A stretch of 64,000 nucleotides of DNA from Salinicoccus kekensis (GTDB taxonomy: Bacteria; Bacillota; Bacilli; Staphylococcales; Salinicoccaceae), in the NCBI RefSeq assembly GCF_900220995.1, contig NZ_OBQF01000001.1, positions 248,001 to 312,000 on the forward strand. The letters run 5' to 3'. The notes beneath the pieces are model-generated. The model ran no database searches, was not told the DNA's origin, and worked only from the letters and a program-made list of their open reading frames with translations. The position numbers and the translations under genes are program-made. Positions 58,518 through 64,000 of this stretch are shown one piece after another. Positions within the stretch are counted from its first letter, which is position 1, and each line of letters begins with the position of its first letter.

Positions 58518-60330
58518 CAAAATAAAAAGGCCTTTCGGCTATGAACCTGCACTGAAGAAAGAAGAGATCGGCCGCGGCAAAAAGAAAGAGGACCAGCGTG
58601 CGAGCGACTTCTGGGGCACACTGGTGCGGCTGTGGCAGTTCATGCGGGGTGAGCGGAAGCTCTTATACTTCATCATCTTCATCGTCATGATCACGAGCCT
58701 CCTCACGATCGTCGGACCGTTCATGATCGGTTACACGGTGGACAATTATCTCGTCGTCCAGCAGTTCGACGGGCTGATCAGCCTTTTATTGTTCATATTT
58801 ATCGTATATGTGCTATCCGCCGGCACCCAGTATCTGGCATCATTCCTGATGGTCGGGCTCGCCCAGAGGACGATCTACAACCTCCGGGTGCGGCTGTTTT
58901 CACATATGCAGCAGCTGTCTGTGCGCTTTTTCGATAAAAGGCAGCACGGCGAGCTGATGAGCCGGATGACCAATGATATCGAGACGCTGTCACAGACGAT
59001 GAACTCCTCATTCATCCAGTTTACGACGAGCATCGTCACGCTGCTTGCGACGGTGTCGGTCATGATCTACTTAAGCCCGCTGCTGACGCTGCTCACGATG
59101 ACGATCGTGCCGCTCCTTATATTCGGTGTGGCATTCGTCACAAGGCGCACAGGGCCTTTGTATAAGAAGAGGCAGCGGCGCACGGGCGAATTGAACGGCT
59201 ACATCGAGGAGGTCATCTCCGGACAGGAGATCGTGAAGGTGTTCTCCCAGGAGGAGCGGACCATCAACGATTTCGAGGAGCGGGCCGCAAACCTCCGCCA
59301 TGTCACTTTCTGGGCCCTCTTATATGCGGGATTCATCCCGAAGATCATGAACATGCTGAACAACGTCAGCTTTGCGATCGTCGCGGGGGCGGGCGGGCTG
59401 ATGGCCCTCTACACCGACGGGCTGATCACCATCGGGACGATCGTGATTTTCGCCGAGTTCGCGAGGCAGTTCACGCGCCCGCTTGCGGACCTTTCGAACC
59501 AGTTCAACCAGGTTTTGTCGGCGATTGCGGGTGCGGAGCGGGTGTTCACCATCATCGACACCGAAGCCGAAACCGATGACGGCACGATAGAAGATAGAAA
59601 AATCGAAGGATATATCGACTTCAAAAACGTCTATTTCTCCTATGATAAGGAACAGTATGAACATACGATCCAGGATCTGTCGTTTGCGATAGATGCGGGC
59701 GAATCCGTCGCACTGATCGGGGCGACGGGGGCGGGCAAGACGACGGTCATGCAGCTGCTCGCACGGTTCTATGAGGTGGACGGCGGTGAGATCCTGATCG
59801 ACGGCATAAATCTCACGGACTACAAACGTCATACCGTACGCTCGCAGACGGCTTTCGTCCTGCAGGACCCTTACCTGTTCGAAGCGACGATCAGGGAGAA
59901 CATCCGCTACGGCAAACTTGACGCGACGGATGAGGAAGTCGAGGAAGCGGCGAAGCTTGCCAATGCGCACGATTTCATCATGCAGCTTGAAGACGGTTAT
60001 GACACGGTGCTCGAGCTGGATGAGGGCTTTATTTCCCAGGGGCAGAAGCAGCTCATATCGATCGCCCGGGCGCTCGTCACCGACCCTGCGATACTGCTGC
60101 TCGATGAAGCGACTTCAAGCATAGACACCGTGACGGAGCTTAAGATCCAGGATGCACTCGAACACTTGATGAAAGGCCGGACGAGCATCATCATCGCCCA
60201 CCGGCTGAATACCATCAAGGCCGTCGACCGGATATTCGTCCTTGAGGACGGACGGATGCTCGAATCGGGCACGGAAGCGGAACTGCTTGAGAAGCAGGGC
60301 CGCTATCATGAAATGATCAATGCGAAATGA
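58510..60330 (+). CDS. ABC exporter half-transporter, catalytic partner (YfiC-like)
   Basis: The 606-residue partner has six membrane helices after a basic N-terminal region. Its nucleotide-binding domain has Walker A GATGAGKTT (from 404), a non-canonical signature ISQGQ (508-512), Walker B ILLLDEATSSID with Glu533, and H-loop His564 (IIAHRLNT). The working site would combine its Walker motifs with LSGGQ of the first subunit, and the degenerate site would combine Asp494 with ISQGQ. ATG at 58510 follows GGGGG and overlaps the first gene by 8 nt; the longer open frame upstream is a shadow. Export of drugs or lipids is likely. Confidence 0.92.
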   Translation: MIDKIKRPFGYEPALKKEEIGRGKKKEDQRASDFWGTLVRLWQFMRGERKLLYFIIFIVMITSLLTIVGPFMIGYTVDNYLVVQQFDGLISLLLFIFIVYVLSAGTQYLASFLMVGLAQRTIYNLRVRLFSHMQQLSVRFFDKRQHGELMSRMTNDIETLSQTMNSSFIQFTTSIVTLLATVSVMIYLSPLLTLLTMTIVPLLIFGVAFVTRRTGPLYKKRQRRTGELNGYIEEVISGQEIVKVFSQEERTINDFEERAANLRHVTFWALLYAGFIPKIMNMLNNVSFAIVAGAGGLMALYTDGLITIGTIVIFAEFARQFTRPLADLSNQFNQVLSAIAGAERVFTIIDTEAETDDGTIEDRKIEGYIDFKNVYFSYDKEQYEHTIQDLSFAIDAGESVALIGATGAGKTTVMQLLARFYEVDGGEILIDGINLTDYKRHTVRSQTAFVLQDPYLFEATIRENIRYGKLDATDEEVEEAAKLANAHDFIMQLEDGYDTVLELDEGFISQGQKQLISIARALVTDPAILLLDEATSSIDTVTELKIQDALEHLMKGRTSIIIAHRLNTIKAVDRIFVLEDGRMLESGTEAELLEKQGRYHEMINAK

Positions 60331-60338
60331 TTGGATGA

Positions 60339-60370
60339 GGCACACCGCATACACTGCGGTGTGTCTTTTA
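60339..60370 (+). terminator. Intrinsic terminator after the ABC exporter pair
   Basis: CACACCGCA-TACAC-TGCGGTGTG followed by TCTTTTA. It marks the right edge of the accessory stretch. Confidence 0.8.
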
Positions 60371-60480
60371 TTTGAATTTACATGCCGGGGACTTTAAGAA
60401 AAATTAAATTGACTTTAAATTATTCACGAAAACCTATATACTGAATAAAGATATTTCAATGGAGTAAATGGGGTTTTAAT

Positions 60481-62019
60481 ATGAATGAAGAACAGAGACT
60501 GGATGCTTCAAAGGTCACCCGTAAAAAAGAAGAGAAAGATTACAGCCAATACTTCCAGCATGTCTACCAGCCGCCGAACCTCAGGGATGCCAGAAGGCGC
60601 GGCAAGACTGAAGTCGAATATCATTCAGATTTCAAAATCGAGGAACGCTTCAAGGGGCTCGGCAAAGGACGCAAATTCTTTATCCGCACCTACGGCTGCC
60701 AGATGAACGTGCATGACACCGAAGTCATCGCCGGCATCCTCGCAGCACTCGGTTATGAACATACCGACACGACAGATGATGCGGACCTGATTTTACTGAA
60801 TACATGCGCGATCAGGGAAAATGCCGAAAATAAGGTGTTCAGCGAGATCGGCAACCTGAAGCATGTCAAACAGAACAATCCGGAAGTTTTGATCGGGGTA
60901 TGCGGATGCATGGCGCAGGAAGAATCCGTCGTCAACAAGATCATGAAATCATACCAGAACGTGGATATCATATTCGGTACACACAATATCCACCGTCTGC
61001 CGAATATACTGGATGAAGCCTACATGTCCAAGGAGAAAGTGATCGAAGTATGGTCCAAGGAAGGCGATGTCATCGAGAATCTGCCGAAAGTGCGCGAAGG
61101 CGGCACAAAGGCATGGGTGAACATCATGTACGGATGCGATAAGTTCTGTACATACTGCATCGTACCCTTCACACGCGGCAAGGAACGTTCAAGGATGCCG
61201 GAAGACATACTTGAAGAAGTCAGGGACCTTGCAGCGAGAGGCTACCAGGAGATCACCCTGCTCGGGCAGAACGTCAACTCCTACGGCAAAGATCTGAAGC
61301 TGGATTACAGTTACGACCTCGGCGATCTGATGCGTGACGTGTCCGCGACGAATATACCGCGCGTGCGTTTCACTACGAGCCATCCGTGGGATTTCACGGA
61401 CAATCTGATCGATGTGCTCGCGACAGGTGAAAACCTGATGCCGCATATCCATCTGCCGGTCCAGTCGGGCAATAACGATGTGCTTAAGATCATGGGCCGG
61501 AAATACACCCGCGAGGAGTATCTTGAACTCGTCGGCAAAATCAGGGATAAAATGCCGGATGTGGCACTCACGACGGACATCATCGTCGGCTATCCGAATG
61601 AAACTGAAGAACAGTTCCTGGATACGATGACGCTGTATGAGGAAGTCGGTTTCGAGCATGCCTACACTTACATCTATTCCCCGAGGGACGGCACACCTGC
61701 CGCCAAAATGGAGGATAATGTGAGCGACCAGGACAAGAAGGACCGCCTCCAGCGTCTGAACCGCCTGGTCACGCATTATACGCGTGATGCACTCAGCAAG
61801 TATCAGGATGAGTACGTGAATGTGCTGTGCGAAGGCACCAGCAAGAAGCGTGATGACATTTATGCAGGTTATACGGACAAGAGTAAACTCGTGAATTTCA
61901 CGGCACCCGGTGATGAAGTCATCGGTAAGATAGTCAAAGTAAAAATCACTGAAACGAAGAATTATTCCCTGATGGGTGAATTTGTGGAAGTGCTTAATGA
62001 AGAAAAGGTGGAAGCGTAA
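60481..62019 (+). CDS. miaB: tRNA-2-methylthio-N6-dimethylallyladenosine synthase MiaB
   Basis: MiaB adds the 2-methylthio group to i6A37 of tRNAs. The 512-residue radical-SAM protein has the N-terminal cluster domain ([27 protein letters not shown]), the radical-SAM cluster Cys219, Cys223 and Cys226 (CDKFCTYC) and a C-terminal TRAM domain. The N-terminal ~65-residue extension is the Bacillales form. The stop overlaps ricA by 1 nt (TAATG). Confidence 0.97.
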   Translation: MNEEQRLDASKVTRKKEEKDYSQYFQHVYQPPNLRDARRRGKTEVEYHSDFKIEERFKGLGKGRKFFIRTYGCQMNVHDTEVIAGILAALGYEHTDTTDDADLILLNTCAIRENAENKVFSEIGNLKHVKQNNPEVLIGVCGCMAQEESVVNKIMKSYQNVDIIFGTHNIHRLPNILDEAYMSKEKVIEVWSKEGDVIENLPKVREGGTKAWVNIMYGCDKFCTYCIVPFTRGKERSRMPEDILEEVRDLAARGYQEITLLGQNVNSYGKDLKLDYSYDLGDLMRDVSATNIPRVRFTTSHPWDFTDNLIDVLATGENLMPHIHLPVQSGNNDVLKIMGRKYTREEYLELVGKIRDKMPDVALTTDIIVGYPNETEEQFLDTMTLYEEVGFEHAYTYIYSPRDGTPAAKMEDNVSDQDKKDRLQRLNRLVTHYTRDALSKYQDEYVNVLCEGTSKKRDDIYAGYTDKSKLVNFTAPGDEVIGKIVKVKITETKNYSLMGEFVEVLNEEKVEA

Positions 62020-62447
62020 TGTATACAAAGCAGGAAATCGTTGAAGAAGCAAAGAAACTGGGCAAGATGATGGCGGAGACGGAGCAGGTGGAATTCTTCA
62101 AGAAGGCGGAAGCCAAAATCCATGAAAACAAAGAAGTGCGCGAGAGGATGGCGAGCCTGAAGAGCCTCCAGAAGCAGTCTGTCAACTTCCAGAACTACGG
62201 CAAGGAACGTGCCTACCAGATGACTGAGGAGAAGATCAGCAAGATCCAGGATGAACTGGATGAAATGCCGATAGTGAACCAGTTCCAGGAATCTCAGCAG
62301 CAGGTCAATGAACTCCTGCAGCTCGTCTCCCATGCGATCAGCAGGACCGTGACTGAAGAAGTCATCACATCGACAGGCGGGGATCTGCTCATGGGTGAAA
62401 CGGGTGCCGCCGTGCATAACAGGCCAAATCAGGAACCTATTGAATAA
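62019..62447 (+). CDS. ricA: RicA (YmcA), YlbF/YmcA-family regulator of RNase Y
   Basis: RicA joins RicF and RicT in the Y-complex, an iron-sulfur protein assembly that steers RNase Y toward operon mRNA maturation and affects competence and biofilm in B. subtilis. The 142-residue helical protein matches Ymc[32 protein letters not shown] and QFQESQQQVNELLQLVSHAIS. There is no clear Cys in it. miaB-ricA is the conserved pair, and RNase Y itself is encoded at 47.6 kb. Confidence 0.93.
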   Translation: MYTKQEIVEEAKKLGKMMAETEQVEFFKKAEAKIHENKEVRERMASLKSLQKQSVNFQNYGKERAYQMTEEKISKIQDELDEMPIVNQFQESQQQVNELLQLVSHAISRTVTEEVITSTGGDLLMGETGAAVHNRPNQEPIE

Positions 62448-62461
62448 TAATGTATCGAACT

Positions 62462-62493
62462 CAGCTGTACGCCGCCGGTGTACAGCTGTTTTC
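62462..62493 (+). terminator. Intrinsic terminator after ricA
   Basis: CAGCTGTAC pairs with GTACAGCTG around a 9-nt loop and is followed by TTTTC, a short T run. Confidence 0.7.
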
Positions 62494-62511
62494 ATTTGGG
62501 GGAGTGGGGTC

Positions 62512-63003
62512 ATGACAAGGAAATTGACGATAACGAGTATACTTATCGCACTGAATGTAGTGCTTGGGATGATCGTGACGATACCGCTCGGTTTCATCAG
62601 GGCTGCACCTGTGCAGCATCTGATCAATGTGATCGGGGCGGTGCTCACCGGGCCGTGGGTGGTCCTTCAGGCATTCGTGTCTTCAACCATACGCATCCTG
62701 CTCGGCACCGGTACACCGTTCGCCTATCCGGGCAGCATGGCGGGGGCACTGTTGGCATGGCTTTTGTACCGGCGCCTGAAAAAGCTGCCCGCTGCAGTTG
62801 CCGGGGAAGTCATCGGCACCGGGCTGATCGGTGCACTGATGACCTATCCGCTCATACTGGTGCTCGGGCTCGATGACAGCTTCTTCATGGTGCTTGCGCC
62901 GGCATTCATCGTCAGCAGCCTGATCGGTGCGCTGATTTCCTGGTTCATCTTAAGGCAGCTGGAGAAACGCAATGTGTTGTCCGGGATGATGGATGAGCGT
63001 TAA
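62512..63003 (+). CDS. thiW: ThiW-like ECF transporter S component
   Basis: ThiW-type S components bind a thiamine precursor (thiazole) and work with the EcfAA'T energy module. The 163-residue, very hydrophobic protein has about five membrane helices, starts MTRKLTITSILIALNVVLG and has PVQHLINVIGAVLTGPWVV and SSTIRILLGTGTPFAYPGSMAGALLAW, which fits the ThiW subfamily. ATG at 62512 follows GGGGGAG; the open frame before it is a shadow of ricA and its terminator. No TPP riboswitch is visible in the 64-nt leader, unusual for thiamine genes. Confidence 0.82.
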   Translation: MTRKLTITSILIALNVVLGMIVTIPLGFIRAAPVQHLINVIGAVLTGPWVVLQAFVSSTIRILLGTGTPFAYPGSMAGALLAWLLYRRLKKLPAAVAGEVIGTGLIGALMTYPLILVLGLDDSFFMVLAPAFIVSSLIGALISWFILRQLEKRNVLSGMMDER

Positions 63004-63072
63004 TCCCTTCAAACAAGACTTTGAATGATGATATAATTGAAGAGATAAAATTATTGATTTGGAAGTGTTATT

Positions 63073-64000
63073 ATGGCGACATCAGTCACACCGATGATGA
63101 AACAATATTTAACGATCAAAGAGCAGCATGAGGATGCCCTCCTGTTCTTCAGGCTGGGTGATTTCTATGAGCTGTTCTATGATGATGCCGTGACGGCGAG
63201 CAAGGTACTTGAGATCACCCTGACTGCAAGGGATAAGAAGAAGGACCCGATCCCGATGTGCGGCGTGCCGCACCATTCCGCGAGGAACTACATCGCGAAG
63301 CTGATCGACAACGGATACAAAGTGGCAATCTGTGAACAGATGGAGGATCCGCGGGAAGTCAAAGGCATGGTCAAGCGCGATGTCGTCCGGGTCATCACGC
63401 CGGGCACACTGATCGATGACTTCGGCATGGAGGACGGCAGGAACAATTACCTGCTCGCCCTGTATGAGGAAGCAGGTCTCTACAGTGCGGCCTATGCGGA
63501 CATTTCAACAGGTGAGCTGTATGCCTTCAGCACCTCTGATGAGGATGAGCTGAGGAGCGAAGTGGAGCGGGTGGAACCGTCGGAGATCGTCGTCGATGAA
63601 GAGAGTGCGCATCTGCTCAGCATGATCTACAACGATCCGCCGCTCTATACGGTGTACGGTGAAGCGGAGGCGCATGATGTCGAGAAGGAAGAGGGCGTAC
63701 GCGAGGATGAAGTGCTGAATCTCCTCCTCTCATATATCAGTGCGAATAATATGAAGAGCCTCATACATTTCAGGCCGGTGAGGAAACACAGCATCAGCGG
63801 CGCCATGAAACTCAACCATGCAGCGATCTCCAACCTGGAGCTTTTAAGCAACTTACAGACGAAAAAGGAAAAAGGCTCGCTCTTCTGGTATTTGAACCGG
63901 ACGGAGACGCCGATGGGCAAAAGGAAGCTCCGCTCATGGATCGAACGTCCCCTGATGAACATTCCGGAAATCAAGGCGAGGCATGATGTCGTCAACATTT
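63073..64000 (+). CDS. mutS: DNA mismatch repair protein MutS (3' partial)
   Basis: MutS recognises mismatches and recruits MutL. The first 309 codons are in the window: the N-terminal mismatch-binding domain with the Phe-x-Glu motif in RLGDFYELFYDDAV, MCGVPHHSARNYIAKL, the connector (DISTGELYAF) and the start of the core domain (RKHSISGAMKLNHAAISNLELL, TPMGKRKLRSWIERPL). The ATPase domain lies beyond the end. GGAAGTG precedes the ATG. Location after miaB-ricA is the conserved one. Confidence 0.97.
   Translation, partial: MATSVTPMMKQYLTIKEQHEDALLFFRLGDFYELFYDDAVTASKVLEITLTARDKKKDPIPMCGVPHHSARNYIAKLIDNGYKVAICEQMEDPREVKGMVKRDVVRVITPGTLIDDFGMEDGRNNYLLALYEEAGLYSAAYADISTGELYAFSTSDEDELRSEVERVEPSEIVVDEESAHLLSMIYNDPPLYTVYGEAEAHDVEKEEGVREDEVLNLLLSYISANNMKSLIHFRPVRKHSISGAMKLNHAAISNLELLSNLQTKKEKGSLFWYLNRTETPMGKRKLRSWIERPLMNIPEIKARHDVVNI

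Noticed and set aside
53032-60480. Prophage or integrative element in the accessory stretch
   Set aside because: No integrase, att-like duplication, phage gene or transposase was seen. xerC at 10 kb is the housekeeping recombinase.
62448-62511. TPP riboswitch before thiW
   Set aside because: The leader is too short and lacks the CUGAGA core. Only a terminator hairpin and ribosome-binding site are present.

Overview
The window is a contiguous piece of chromosome from a low-G+C-phylum Gram-positive bacterium (Firmicutes/Bacillota). Nearly everything is coded on the + strand. The gene order is the classic Bacillales 'ffh to mutS' block and follows the Staphylococcaceae version (rplS-rbgA-rnhB-sucCD-dprA-topA-xerC-hslVU-codY, then pnp-rnjB-ftsK, then recA-rny-ymdB-korAB-miaB-ricA-mutS). 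Base composition looks near 50% G+C, far richer than Staphylococcus proper. With the protein sequences, this suggests a moderately halophilic relative such as Salinicoccus. That genus call is inference, not something the sequence proves.

Layout. 1-2730: SRP and ribosome maturation (3' end of ffh, rpsP, khpA, rimM-trmD, rplS). 2838-13565: rbgA-rnhB, the TCA genes sucCD, DNA processing (dprA, topA, xerC), the HslVU protease and the nutritional repressor CodY. 13716-22629: translation factors and envelope precursors (rpsB, tsf, pyrH, frr, uppS, cdsA, dxr, rseP, proS). 22668-33964: polC, then the rimP-nusA-rnpM-ylxQ-infB-rbfA-truB-ribF-rpsO translation cluster. 34071-40710: RNA decay and chromosome segregation (pnp, a small unknown gene, rnjB, ftsK). 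40721-46205: the ymfF-ymfH-ymfI-ymfK-rodZ-pgsA cluster, tied to EF-P modification, cell shape and phospholipids. 46354-53031: recA, RNase Y, a small minus-strand gene, ymdB and the two-subunit 2-oxoacid:acceptor oxidoreductase korAB.

The one accessory-looking stretch is about 53.1-60.4 kb, between korB and miaB. It holds a 14-TM DHA2 efflux permease with operator-like dyads, a NERD-domain/zinc-ribbon protein preceded by degenerate direct repeats, a 51-bp tandem repeat of uncertain coding status, an isochorismatase-family hydrolase and a heterodimeric ABC exporter with one degenerate ATP site. The window then returns to the conserved order (miaB-ricA) with a thiW-type ECF S-component gene before the truncated mutS.

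Several genes usually found inside this block are missing from their places: trmFO between topA and xerC, and cinA between pgsA and recA. Regulatory DNA visible by eye includes a LexA-type SOS box at recA, promoters with 17-18 bp spacers, many intrinsic terminators, and structured leaders before rpsB, rpsO and possibly rplS and rimP. I did not find a clear new defence or biosynthetic system. The best candidates for something undescribed are the 51-bp repeat locus beside the NERD gene, the 85-residue gene between pnp and rnjB, and the 72-residue minus-strand gene between rny and ymdB. No tRNA, rRNA, CRISPR array or insertion sequence was seen.
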